A stretch of DNA of 64,000 nucleotides from JAJEFO01 sp965209045 (GTDB lineage: Bacteria; Pseudomonadota; Alphaproteobacteria; Rhodobacterales; Rhodobacteraceae), in contig CBDBPW010000001.1 of assembly GCA_965209045.1 (NCBI GenBank), forward strand, positions 558,001 to 622,000, given 5' to 3'. The stretch's first letter is position 1. Each line of letters starts with the position of its first letter. The position numbers and the translations under genes were made by a program. Under the pieces are notes generated by a model, which was given only the letters and a program-made list of their open reading frames with translations, had not been told where the DNA came from and did not search any database. Shown here piece after piece: positions 37,003 through 45,693 of the stretch.

Positions 37003-37542
37003 TCAGTCCTCCCCGGAGTGGCTGAGCTTCAGGAACACCAGGTTTTCGTCCGCGGTCTCGCGGTCCGTTTTCCGGGGGAGTTCACTGATCGCCTTCTCGA
37101 CCGCCCGCAGAGACAGGCCGGTGTTCGCGACCCACCATGCAGCGTCCTCCAGGTCCGTTTCGCTGCCGCGCGACAGCTTCGATGCAACGATCAGCTCGAC
37201 GGGCGGCCTTTCCACGACGAGGTGGCCGTAGCGATCGATTTCCGTCGTCCTGAAACCGTTGGGAAGCGAGACGATTCCCGGCCGGACGATCTGGATGTAC
37301 TCGTCTTCGTCGCCAATTGGTCCCTTTGGATCATGGAGAATGCCTGCCTTCTCGCAGGCGTTCCGGAAGTCTTCCGCATCGAAGTCCGAGGCGGGCCGCC
37401 AGACGTCGATGCCCGGCGTGTGCCTGCCGTCCTGTCCGGAGAGAATGGAGGCCGCGCTTCCGATCAGCGTCAGCCTGGCAGGATTGCGGAGCGCCCTTCC
37501 GATGGCGGAAAGGATGTCTTGCAGTCTGTCGCGGTCGATCAT
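37003..37542 (-). CDS. DUF6036/AbiEii-like nucleotidyltransferase
   Basis: A 179-residue protein with the nucleotidyltransferase fold seen in predicted toxins of the AbiEii/MNT type: ARLTLIGSAASILSGQDGRH, then PGIDVWRPASDF (the acidic pair), then PVELIVASKLSRGSETDLEDA and a C-terminal helix. The GS motif and one Asp are present; a second Asp two residues away is replaced by Trp. Start at ATG 37542. Related enzymes inactivate tRNAs or other targets by adding nucleotides. It is followed by a coupled small protein. Confidence 0.65.
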   Translation of the reverse strand: MIDRDRLQDILSAIGRALRNPARLTLIGSAASILSGQDGRHTPGIDVWRPASDFDAEDFRNACEKAGILHDPKGPIGDEDEYIQIVRPGIVSLPNGFRTTEIDRYGHLVVERPPVELIVASKLSRGSETDLEDAAWWVANTGLSLRAVEKAISELPRKTDRETADENLVFLKLSHSGED

Positions 37543-37683
37543 GGCGCCCCTCGCCGAACAGGTGGCCGCGGCTGGCCGGGAATTCAAGGCCAACGTTCCC
37601 GTTCTGCAGCAAGAGTTTGCTGGGGTTGCGGAGGCCTTGATTTTGGCTCTGCTCCTGCCTTATGCCCTTGCTAGTGGCTTGAT

Positions 37684-37869
37684 TCATTGACTTGATTCCA
37701 TTTCGTCATGCTTCTGGTGCCCTCTCTTCCACGCCTCGACGAGGTCCTCCGGATTCCGGCTCCAGCGGAACGGGCGGGCGTCGTTGGCGTTGTGGTGCTT
37801 GATGCAGCCCTCGGTCGCCGCGATGCACTCGTCGAGCGCGGCGAAGACCGCGTCCTTCAGGCATCATCG
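37684..37869 (-). pseudogene. IS630-type transposase C-terminal remnant
   Basis: The frame LKDAVFAALDECIAATEG followed by HHNANDARPFRWSRNPEDL and EAWKRGHQKHDEMES matches the C-terminus of IS630-family transposases. Only about 60 residues remain, upstream of which stops occur. Confidence 0.65.
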
Positions 37870-37923
37870 CATGATTTGTACGCTGGATTACCTTAAGGAA
37901 GAACAGATCGAGCACATCCGGGA

Positions 37924-38511
37924 TCAACGGAGCGACTGCGCGATCCTGTAAGCCGTTGCCCTGCCTATGTTCAGCTGCCTTGCGGCCTGGCCGGGCGTCA
38001 TGCCGGCCTTGATGAGCTCTTCCGCCGCGGAAACCTTCTCCCCGGGGAGCGGCGGACGTCCCGGCTTCTTGCCGCGCTTCCTGGCCGCCGCAATGCCGTC
38101 CCGGGTGCATTCCGCGATCAGCCGACGCTCGAAGTGCGCGATCGCTCCGAAGGCGTGGAAGACCAGCTCGCCGGCGGCGGACGACGTGTCGACGTCCTCC
38201 TCTTGGCTGGCCAGGTGAATGCCGCGCTCCTTGAGGCCCTCGACGATCTCGAGCAGTTCCTTCAGCGAGCGCCCGAGCCGGTCGAGGCGTGTGACGCAAA
38301 GGATGTCGCCGGGCCGCGCATGATCGATCAGCTCGGCCAAGGCCGGTCGCTTGGAGCGTGCGCCCGAAGCGATGTCGGTGAAGACGCGGATGGCGCCGGC
38401 GTCCGCGAGGCGGTCCTTCTGGCCGGACGCGTCCTGTTCGGTGGTCGAGACGCGCGCGGAGCCGAGGATGTCACCTTTCCGGGCGGCGCGGCCCGTCTCT
38501 TTATCGTTCAT
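37924..38511 (-). CDS. Serine recombinase (resolvase/invertase family)
   Basis: A 195-residue recombinase. The catalytic serine is Ser22 in ARVSTTEQD, although the preceding residue is Ser where YARVST is usual. The Arg-rich catalytic segment CVTRLDRLGRSLKELLEIVE and the E helix region SAAGELVFHAFGAIAHFERR are intact. The C-terminal HTH is MTPGQAARQLNIGRATAYRI. It probably resolves or inverts DNA at a res-like site; none was identified in the 106 bases upstream. Two decayed relatives lie at 28480 and 31800. Confidence 0.88.
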   Translation of the reverse strand: MNDKETGRAARKGDILGSARVSTTEQDASGQKDRLADAGAIRVFTDIASGARSKRPALAELIDHARPGDILCVTRLDRLGRSLKELLEIVEGLKERGIHLASQEEDVDTSSAAGELVFHAFGAIAHFERRLIAECTRDGIAAARKRGKKPGRPPLPGEKVSAAEELIKAGMTPGQAARQLNIGRATAYRIAQSLR

Positions 38512-38617
38512 TTGCGGGATGGTTTCCGAAGGGACCGAATCCCGATCATCCGGGGCTCCCGATCTGTCTCTTGAATCATCTCCAAATCATGCGGCGTCCC
38601 GCAACGTGCAGCAGTCT

Positions 38618-39910
38618 TCAGGGAAGCGTCGGAACCGCACCAAAACCCTCGAACGCATAAGGGTTCAGGATCTGGCGTCCGGCAAAATAGGTGCGTTCCG
38701 TGGCTTCCATTCCCGCCGCATCGCAGACTTCCGTCCAGCGTTCGCAGATTGCGTTGATCAGCCGGTCGATGATTTCCCGCGCATCCGCTTCGCTCAGATG
38801 AAACGCACTGACCGCCTCGAGCACGTTGACCAATTGCGCCGCGGTTTCTCCGGGCAATATGTTCAGTGCCTGGTTGGCTTCTGCCGTCCCCCGCTTCTGA
38901 GGGGCAATATCGTAGGCGGGCGTCAGTTCCAGCATTTCGCCATCCCAGAATCCCGCATGGTTGCGTGCGTGATCATCCGTGTTTCCGACCAGGATGTTGA
39001 AACACATGCGCGCATAAAGTTCCGCCAAGTCCTTTGCAGGATCACGAAAGCGGGCGCGAATGATTTCGGCGAGCTCTGAATACGCGATGTGGTGGGCAGC
39101 CAACTCGTCCTCTTGGGTCCAGGTCAACGCTGACGCGATTTGACGACGACACCAGTTTTTGCCGTCACCGACCGGCACGCGGTCAAACCGCTCGACGATC
39201 AGAACATCACGGTCCAGGACCTTGTCGATCTCGACATTGGCGACGTTCAGCCCGGCAAGCTGCGCCAGACGCATCGTGACGAATTCGCCTTTCACCATCG
39301 CGAATACGTCATTGGCCGCCGAGAACTTCGCGATCAGCTTCCTTGGATGCTCGCCACCCGTGTCTGTGATGAGAGCCTTGGGCCGCGCGCCGCCTATCGA
39401 GCTGCCGTGGAGTATGGCTCTGTCCAGAGCCTTGGGCACTTCCTTGCCGGCCTCGACAAGGTCGGAGAACGTCTGCAGCTCTTCCAGAGTGGCTTCCTCG
39501 GCGACACGCGGCACATGCTCGTCCGCACTTTCCTGAAAATCGAGGGCGCCGATCCGGTCGGATCCGGAATGGAGCATGAATGTCATTTCGCCGAATGCAT
39601 CTTCATTGATGCTGTCCCTGCGAGCCCCCAGCAATTCGTTGACAATCACCCGCCTCCCCCATCGGTCCGGCAAAGCGTCTCTGAGAGCCGGTGCCAGGAT
39701 GTGACCGCCTGGTGGATCAGTCAGGCCTTCCTTGATCGGAAGATCGGGCGTGAAAACCGGGATTGCGTCCGGGCGCGCCCGATATCTTCGGCCATAGCCA
39801 AAGTGAATGACGCTCGTATCTTCGTTCTGGATGACTTGACCAGCGACCACAGGCTCGATTGCACCGGGCAGCCATATCCAGACGAAGAGCTCTTTCGGTT
39901 CAGAAGTCAT
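38618..39910 (-). CDS. hipA: HipA-family kinase toxin
   Basis: A 430-residue HipA kinase. It has an N-terminal couple_hipA region, the SSIGGARPKA nucleotide loop (170-179), a catalytic Lys region IAKFSA, the catalytic loop NILVGNTDDHARNH (Asp312, Asn317), and the TPAYD metal motif. HipA phosphorylates glutamyl-tRNA synthetase in E. coli and causes persistence. All catalytic motifs are intact. It overlaps the hipB gene by 11 bases and should be held inactive by HipB. Confidence 0.9.
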   Translation of the reverse strand: MTSEPKELFVWIWLPGAIEPVVAGQVIQNEDTSVIHFGYGRRYRARPDAIPVFTPDLPIKEGLTDPPGGHILAPALRDALPDRWGRRVIVNELLGARRDSINEDAFGEMTFMLHSGSDRIGALDFQESADEHVPRVAEEATLEELQTFSDLVEAGKEVPKALDRAILHGSSIGGARPKALITDTGGEHPRKLIAKFSAANDVFAMVKGEFVTMRLAQLAGLNVANVEIDKVLDRDVLIVERFDRVPVGDGKNWCRRQIASALTWTQEDELAAHHIAYSELAEIIRARFRDPAKDLAELYARMCFNILVGNTDDHARNHAGFWDGEMLELTPAYDIAPQKRGTAEANQALNILPGETAAQLVNVLEAVSAFHLSEADAREIIDRLINAICERWTEVCDAAGMEATERTYFAGRQILNPYAFEGFGAVPTLP

Positions 39911-40250
39911 CCTTGAACTCCGGCTTGCGGGCGCGAACGCTTGCCGGCATCAATTGCAGTTGCGCACGGATTTCCGTCAGTCGAAGTCCGATCTCATCGG
40001 AGCCGCCAAAAAGATCGATCCCGAGCACATACGCCGCCTCGAAGACGTACGCGATCGCCACGGTGGGCTTGCCTGCCTCTATGGCGCGAATGGTGTCCCG
40101 CGAGCACCCGACACGGGTCGCAAGATCAGCCTCCGTCATCTTGCGCCTTTTGCGTGTTAGTCGGATTTCGGCCGCAATCAGTGCCAACCCGTGACGAGTA
40201 ATGCGCGAAAACAGCTCAATGCTCTGGCTTTTGTTGGTTTTAGGCATCAT
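39900..40250 (-). CDS. hipB: HipB-family XRE antitoxin
   Basis: A 116-residue helix-turn-helix protein: residues 24-78 with IRLTRKRRKMTEADLATRVG and CSRDTIRAIEAGKPTVAIAY. It would bind HipA and repress the operon at the palindromes immediately upstream. The C-terminal tail (ARKPEFKDDF) overlaps the start of hipA. Confidence 0.88.
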   Translation of the reverse strand: MMPKTNKSQSIELFSRITRHGLALIAAEIRLTRKRRKMTEADLATRVGCSRDTIRAIEAGKPTVAIAYVFEAAYVLGIDLFGGSDEIGLRLTEIRAQLQLMPASVRARKPEFKDDF

Positions 40251-40260
40251 GAACCGCCTT

Positions 40261-40282
40261 TATGTTGGTCATGACCCACATA
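40261..40282. promoter_or_regulatory. HipB operator O1
   Basis: A 22-base near-perfect palindrome: left arm TATGTTGGTCA, right arm TGACCCACATA, differing at one symmetric pair. It lies ten bases upstream of hipB. Confidence 0.65.
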
Positions 40283-40358
40283 CCACTTCTGCGCGCGAGA
40301 GACAATCGATCGCACCAAGCACCAAGTCATGTATGCCACACCAAACATGAATGGCCTT

Positions 40359-40380
40359 TATGTCGGTTCACGCCTACATA
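40359..40380. promoter_or_regulatory. HipB operator O2
   Basis: A second 22-base palindrome with left arm TATGTCGGTTC and right arm ACGCCTACATA. It shares the TATGT-GG and CC-ACATA ends with O1, 98 bases away. A weaker third site may lie at 40329-40350. Confidence 0.55.
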
Positions 40381-40431
40381 GGAAAGCCATTCTGGATTGT
40401 GAGTAGACCTCCTCTCGATAGCTTAGGGAAA

Positions 40432-40489
40432 CCACCAATATCATGGTTAGTGTCGGCTCACACGCCGACACTAACCATGATATTGGTGG
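40432..40489. other. Perfect 26-base inverted repeat with 6-base loop
   Basis: Bases 40432-40457 are exactly the reverse complement of 40464-40489, with loop TCACAC. The arms begin CCACCAATATCATGG. It lies between the hipBA control region and the end of the IS1634-type element. It could be a transcription barrier or the scar of a mobile element. Confidence 0.7.
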
Positions 40490-40572
40490 TGCCCGCTTTA
40501 GGCGGATCTTCATCTCCAGAATTTCGCGAAACCCCTGTCATCAGCGCGATGGCCGATTCCGGGCGGGACTCG

Positions 40573-42431
40573 ACATGTAACGGTCCCGGCTTGTCACGGC
40601 AGGAACTTGGCGGGGTCGATCTCCAGCAGGTCAAGGGCCCGGCGCTGCAGCTCCGTCGGCTGCGCGAACACCGGAAAGCCGTGGTCGGGTGCGGCCGGAA
40701 CCGTCGCCTCGTTCAGCGTCAGCGTGGCCAGGTCGGCGAGAAGCGTCGTGAGGCTGTGGACCGGAAGCCCGTCGGGGGTCCTCTTGTCCGCCGCCTTGGC
40801 CTTCGCGCTTTCCGAGACCCTTGCCGGCTCCACCGGGGAGCTCCGCTGCGCCCGTGCGCCCTCGCGGTCGTCGTCCTCGAACAGGATCGGGGCGAGGCGC
40901 CGGCGCATGTGCCATTCGACGTGGCACGCAAGCATGCAAAGGAACACATGGGCGCGGACGTGATCCTCGGAGTACACGTGCACCGGCCGGATCCGCAGCC
41001 GCGAGGCCTTCATCGTGAGGAACGCGCGCTCCACGCTCGCGAGGCTCTTGCAATCCTCCACCGCCGCCTCCGGCCCGAGCGACGTGGAATCCAGGCTGGT
41101 GCGGACGACGTACACGCCGTCGAGCCTGGCCTCGGCAGCGATCCGGTCCCGGTTGCGCGCCCAGTCCATCCCCGCGTCGTGCACTTCGATGTCGAAGTGC
41201 TTCTCCATCTTGCGCCGGTTCGCCTCCCGCCCCAGGGCCTTGATCGTCCGGTCGCGGTTTGCCGGCCCCGGCTTGCGCCGCGCGGCCGCGGCGGCGATTT
41301 CGGCGAGCGTCTCCTCCGTGGCCTTGAGCAGGTCCTCCCGCTTGCGGCGCCTTTCCTCCCGCAGCCTCGGGTTCAGGCACACCATCAGCCGCTCGCCGGG
41401 GAAGTCCGGGCCCGTGACCTCCGCCACCGCGTCGGGAACCAGCGCCTCCGGCTCCAGCGGGGCCGGGGCGCCGCCCGCGCCCGCCTTCAGCAGCTTGCGG
41501 ATGTCGCCCGTCTTCAGCGCCGAGATCCAGTCGAGCCCCGAAGGCTCGAGGTCCTCGCGGATCCGGGCCGTGGTGAGCATGCCCCGGTCGCCCACCAGCG
41601 CCACGCGGCCGATCCCGAAGCGCTTCCGGACCTTGTCCACCTGGGAGGCCACCGTGGACGGGTCCCCGGCGTTGCCGGCGAAGACCTCCACCGCCACCGG
41701 GCAGCCGTCCGCCGCGCAGAGCAGCCCGTAGGTGACCTGCATCTTGCCCCTCTTGCCGTCGCGGTTGTGGCCGAAGGCCGCCAAGGGGCAGCACCGTCCC
41801 TCCAGGTAGCTGGAACTGACGTCGTACAGGATCAGCGTGTTCCCGCCCTTCAGGTGCCGGTTTGCCAGGCTCCGCTCGATCCAGGGCTGGCGCTCCAGCA
41901 GCCAGTCGAGCATGTCGAGCATCTCGTTGCCGGTGACGGGCCCGAGCCCGAGCACGGCCCCGAGGCTCGTCGACGCGGTCTCCGGGTCCAGCGCCCTGGC
42001 GGTCGCCAGCTTGGAGGCGGGATCGACGACGCGGGCGACGACCGCGGCCACGGCAAGATCCCGCATCCGGCCCGGAACCCGGTGCAGGACGCGGACCATG
42101 CCGATCCGGCGCAGGGTGCCGAGGACGGCGGCGACATGTCCGTGGGGAAGGGACCGGCGGATCGCGAAGACGTCCTCGGGACGGGCGATGGCGACGCCGC
42201 CCTCGAACAGGCCCCTGATGCCGTCGACGATGTGGGGCGGCAGCTGGGTGAGGTTGGCGAGGGTCTTCTTCCTGAGGCGTCCGTCCTCGCGCCAGGCCTT
42301 GCGGATGAGGATGGTGGGCCGGCTGTTGCGGTTCGGGATGGTCTCGAGATGGAACGACATGGAACGTCCACATGTTGTGTTGCAAGGAAACATTGGCACA
42401 ACTGGGCACGCCCTGTCAACTTACATGTAAC
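40573..42431 (-). mobile_element. IS1634-type insertion sequence
   Basis: ACATGTAAC occurs at 40573-40581 and 42423-42431 in the same orientation, bracketing the transposase gene and looking like a 9-base target duplication. Good terminal inverted repeats could not be defined. The element lies beyond the hipBA control region and appears intact. Confidence 0.6.
40594..42360 (-). CDS. IS1634-family transposase
   Basis: A 588-residue IS4-superfamily (IS1634 group) transposase, starting MSFHLETIPNRNSRPTIL at 42360. DDE motifs: TLILYDVSSSYLEG (first Asp), GRVALVGDRGMLT (second Asp), and the Glu in the C-terminal segment VERAFLTMKASRLRIRPVHV before YSEDHVRAHVFLC. Full length with no lesions, so probably recently active. 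An alternative start is 13 codons upstream. Confidence 0.9.
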   Translation of the reverse strand: MSFHLETIPNRNSRPTILIRKAWREDGRLRKKTLANLTQLPPHIVDGIRGLFEGGVAIARPEDVFAIRRSLPHGHVAAVLGTLRRIGMVRVLHRVPGRMRDLAVAAVVARVVDPASKLATARALDPETASTSLGAVLGLGPVTGNEMLDMLDWLLERQPWIERSLANRHLKGGNTLILYDVSSSYLEGRCCPLAAFGHNRDGKRGKMQVTYGLLCAADGCPVAVEVFAGNAGDPSTVASQVDKVRKRFGIGRVALVGDRGMLTTARIREDLEPSGLDWISALKTGDIRKLLKAGAGGAPAPLEPEALVPDAVAEVTGPDFPGERLMVCLNPRLREERRRKREDLLKATEETLAEIAAAAARRKPGPANRDRTIKALGREANRRKMEKHFDIEVHDAGMDWARNRDRIAAEARLDGVYVVRTSLDSTSLGPEAAVEDCKSLASVERAFLTMKASRLRIRPVHVYSEDHVRAHVFLCMLACHVEWHMRRRLAPILFEDDDREGARAQRSSPVEPARVSESAKAKAADKRTPDGLPVHSLTTLLADLATLTLNEATVPAAPDHGFPVFAQPTELQRRALDLLEIDPAKFLP

Positions 42432-42903
42432 ATGAATCCCGCATTGTCCTTCACATGGCTCCGGAAAGCCGGCGCAGGAACAAGGGCTTGCGCACGTTCG
42501 ATCCCGTTTTGTTCTCCCTGAAGGTCCGTTTAGTGGGCCTAGACTGCCCGAAGCTGCATGGGTCGCTCCACTACGTGCAAGGGAAGCCCACGGGCCCGGT
42601 ACGGCTTTTGATCGCCGTTCCCTTATTCTGGACGGAAGCCGCGCCTACTACCGAGGGGTGGACAAGGTCAGAAGATGGGCGCCGAACGCTCGATGTCAAC
42701 AAGAGACATTTCCGATGTCCGACATTTTTGCTCAGCCCATCGAAACCGGGGCAGTGCAGACTCTCGGGGGAAGCGAAGCAAAGCGGATCGACTGTCGGCG
42801 TCCCTGCCCTCGCGGTCACCTGCCTGCCACGCTGCGTGCGACAGCCTGATCGCTTTTGCCGAAAGACGATGCCGACGCACCCTGCGGCACAAGCCCCGGT
42901 CAT
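42432..42903. other. Gap after the IS1634-type element
   Basis: Nothing recognisable; short frames on both strands without motifs. Confidence 0.4.
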
Positions 42904-43359
42904 TCAGCCATTCGCGGGCGGCGTCCTGCCGCCTTCATTGCCCGGCTCCGCGGCTTGCCCGGCCTTCTCGGCCTGCTCCCGCTCCTTCCGGGCTTTCTCG
43001 ACCAGTTGCTCCGGGTTCCGCAGGCCGATCCTGGAGAAGATGTTGAATGTCGCCCCACTGCCGCCGGCAACCGGCAATGCGGTGATGACACGGCCGACGA
43101 AGGTGCTCGACGATGAGCTCGCACCCTCACCTGCAAAGGCGTCGATGACATGCTTGAAGATATCGATGTCATATCCCCACAGCAGGGCCGGCGCCAACAG
43201 GACGGTGATCGGAGTCTTAACCCCCCTTCCCTCGAAATGCCGGGCGAAGACCCGCCAGTTGAAGATAGCGGTCAGCGCCGTCTCGAAGACGACCGAGAGG
43301 ACGAACAGAAGGACAAGGATGCCGCCGGTCTGCTCCCGGCCCACGTCTGGCCCAGTCAT
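42904..43359 (-). CDS. Unknown small membrane protein
   Basis: A 151-residue protein with hydrophobic segments at residues 13-34 and about 49-65, followed by a Gly/Ser-rich stretch and a charged, Glu/Lys-rich tail (EQLVEKARKEREQAEKAGQA) that could form a coiled coil. I do not recognise the family. It diverges from the XRE-ImmA pseudogene with 95 bases between them. The position suggests an associated accessory gene, but this is weak. Confidence 0.5.
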   Translation of the reverse strand: MTGPDVGREQTGGILVLLFVLSVVFETALTAIFNWRVFARHFEGRGVKTPITVLLAPALLWGYDIDIFKHVIDAFAGEGASSSSSTFVGRVITALPVAGGSGATFNIFSRIGLRNPEQLVEKARKEREQAEKAGQAAEPGNEGGRTPPANG

Positions 43360-43454
43360 CGTTGCCCCTCCGCTGCCTGATAGTCGAACTTCGATTCGAT
43401 CGGCAAGTCAGAAGAAAACGATGGAATTGCAAACCGACAGAAAGGGCCAGGTCC

Positions 43455-44531
43455 ATGATCGGTCACAGGCTGCGGATCGCTCGTGCCGCTGCCAATCTCT
43501 CACTGCGCGATCTGTCGGCGCAGATCGACGGATTGGTCACGGCTCAAGCGATTGGCAAGTGCGAGCGCAATGAAGACATGCCCCGCTCGGGTGTTCTGCT
43601 CGCCCTGGTGGCGGATGCGCTGTACGTCACGGAAGAGCACTTGCTCAGCGGCGACGAGCTGGTTCTGGAGGGTGTCGAGTTCCGGAAGAAGCCGAACACG
43701 GCGGCGCGCGAGTAAGCCGCGATCGAGGCGAACTCCATCCACCTTCTGGAGCGCTATCCCGCCATCGATGACTTGCTTCGTCTCAAGAGTGTTGACTGGG
43801 AGAAGCCGCGGAGCGCACCGCACCCCGTAAGCGAAATTCGCGAGGCGGAAGACGCCGCGAGATCGGTGCGCGAGGATTGGGGGTTGGGCAATGATCCGAT
43901 CCCGCAACTCGCGGAGCTGCTCGAGGAACGCGGAATCAAGGTGCTCTCCCTGGCTCTCCGGAACATCGACGGCCTTGCGGCGAAGATCCGGCGCAAGGAC
44001 CACGCGACCGCCAGGGTAGTCGTCGTGAGGTGCGACGCCTGGTCAGAGCGCAAGCGGTTCACGCTCGCGCATGAGCTTGGACACATGGTGATCGACCCGG
44101 CTTCCGGGATGAGCGACGGCGAAATCGAAAAGGCCGCACACAGGTTTGCTGGCGCATTCCTGATGCCGGCCGACTCCCTGCGAGCGGAAATGGGGTCCAG
44201 CCGTTCATCGGTATCAATCGGCGAGCTCGTTGGATTGAAGGATCGTTTTGGTGTCTCGATCTAGGCGATCGCCTGCCGTTGCAAGGATCTGGGCATCCTG
44301 AATCAGAGCGCATTCGTGCGTCTCTTCAAGCTCTTCAACCGGCACGGCTGGCGCAAACCGCCTTATGCCGAACCCGGGCCCATTCCGCCGGAAAGGGAGG
44401 AGCCGAGGCGATTTGCGCGCCTGTGCTACAGGGCCCTTTCCGAGAACTTGATTGGGGAACCGAGAGCCGCGGAACTGCTGGGAATCTCGGTGCGCGAACT
44501 TGGTGCCAGGCTGGATAGCGCGGTTCAGTAG
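43455..44531 (+). pseudogene. XRE-ImmA/IrrE metallopeptidase with two in-frame stops
   Basis: The intact frame would give about 358 residues: an XRE helix-turn-helix (MIGHRLRIARAAANLSLRDL), then an ImmA/IrrE zinc peptidase with the HExxH motif in RFTLAHELGHMVID, then a C-terminal region ending LGARLDSAVQ. TAA at 43713-43715 and TAG at 44262-44264 interrupt it, but the frame continues unchanged on both sides. Both stops are one transition from Gln codons. Such proteins cut a partner repressor or toxin; the PIN gene follows three bases later. Confidence 0.8.
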
Positions 44532-44533
44532 AA

Positions 44534-44827
44534 GTGGAAGTCCTCGTTTCGGACACGTCGGTGATCATGGATCTCGATCGGGGCGACCTTCTCGATCAAT
44601 TTTTCGGCCTGCCCTACGAGTTTTGCGTTCCTGACCTGCTGTACAGGAAAGAGCTCGCCGGCGAACTTGGGGACCGACTTCAGGCGTCAGTTCTCAACGT
44701 TGTCGAACTGACTCCAGCGGAACTGACGAAAGCGACAACCCTGCGTCGTCAGTTCAAGGCGCTTTCGGCACCCGCCGCATTGGCGGTGCCTCACCCGTCA
44801 CCCCTCGCAATCTACCGGCAACCTTAA
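44534..44827 (+). pseudogene. PIN-domain gene, truncated
   Basis: The N-terminal PIN motif VLVSDTSVIMDLDRGDLL and the continuation PDLLYRKELAGELG are clear, but the protein ends after FKALSAPAALAV in an unrelated tail, losing the last acidic residues. The sequence composition changes to AT-rich just afterwards, so the restriction-modification insertion may have cut the gene. It was probably the toxin or effector partner of the XRE-ImmA protein. Confidence 0.6.
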
Positions 44828-44966
44828 CTTTTCATTGCTTTCAATAGGTTACCATATCTCCAACCGTATACACCTTCTGCGTCCGCCGCCTCAATGTGCG
44901 GCACCCAGGACACGATTGCGTCTCGGCACAGGCGATGAACCAACGGTGTCCACCCCGGCACCGCTC

Positions 44967-45683
44967 TCAATTGGCGTGCTGCCGCGCATATGCCGACCGG
45001 ATTGCTTCTTCAAGTCTATTTGGCTCCACTCTGTAGCCTTCAAAGTGCGCAATGTTGTCATCCTTCACGTGTAGCTGACCCTCACCCACATTACCCCGAT
45101 GTTGGCCTTGGGAGTAGTATTCGTTGGACTCAACTTCACTTGACGACAACACCCAATACCGAATTATGTCCCGCCAAACTGCAACCCAAACAAAGACGTC
45201 GCAACAAGCGGGCTTCACTTGCTGAAAATTCATCCAAAACGGTTTCTTCGAATCTGAAGAAAGCGCTTTGACATAAAGTGGAGCATCCATCTTCGAATCC
45301 ACTGCGCGCGACGCCTTAACTTCTACTCGAATATTATCCAAGCTAAAGTCGTGCTGCCCCGGGTATCCTGAATCAATTTTCTTTGTAGGCTTTGTAAGTT
45401 GTGGGACCAGTTCCTTTAGGTGGCCCTGCGCCCACGATTCTCCAAAAGTTCTAGGTGCACTGATTTCAAAAATATATAAATAAAGATTCCTCGCAAGGTA
45501 ATCGTCTCGAAGCTCTATGTAGCCATCCAGATTCAACACATACGTTGCGAGCAAATGCGAAATGATATATTCATATTCATTGAACGGATATACAGATACT
45601 AGCGCATCGAGCCTCTCTCTGAACTCCTCTACATTAGGCAGTTCCGCCAACAGGCGGTTCAGTTCTTTGTCCAGATGCTCCAT
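44967..45683 (-). CDS. Type II restriction endonuclease (PD-(D/E)XK)
   Basis: A 238-residue protein with a nuclease-like core: FGESWAQGHLKELVPQL, then GYPGQHDFSLDNIRVEVKAS, where Asp (QHDF) and the EVK triad form the PD-(D/E)XK site. It lies ten bases after the methyltransferase gene on the same strand and would cut DNA at the site that enzyme protects. Recognition sequence unknown. The DNA is visibly AT-rich compared with its surroundings. Confidence 0.8.
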   Translation of the reverse strand: MEHLDKELNRLLAELPNVEEFRERLDALVSVYPFNEYEYIISHLLATYVLNLDGYIELRDDYLARNLYLYIFEISAPRTFGESWAQGHLKELVPQLTKPTKKIDSGYPGQHDFSLDNIRVEVKASRAVDSKMDAPLYVKALSSDSKKPFWMNFQQVKPACCDVFVWVAVWRDIIRYWVLSSSEVESNEYYSQGQHRGNVGEGQLHVKDDNIAHFEGYRVEPNRLEEAIRSAYARQHAN

Positions 45684-45693
45684 GGCAGGCGCC

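Noticed and set aside
32582..37542. A CBASS-type system with patatin effector
   Set aside because: CBASS needs a CD-NTase. The nearby nucleotidyltransferase is of the DUF6036/AbiEii type, is in a different operon and lacks CD-NTase motifs as far as I can see.
40432..40489. A rho-independent terminator for hipBA or the IS
   Set aside because: No T-run follows on either strand and the stem is not GC-rich at its base; the position is upstream, not downstream, of hipBA.
40351..42435. A 694-codon plus-strand frame opposite the transposase
   Set aside because: It is the antisense shadow of the IS1634-type transposase, which has full DDE motifs; the shadow has no family features.
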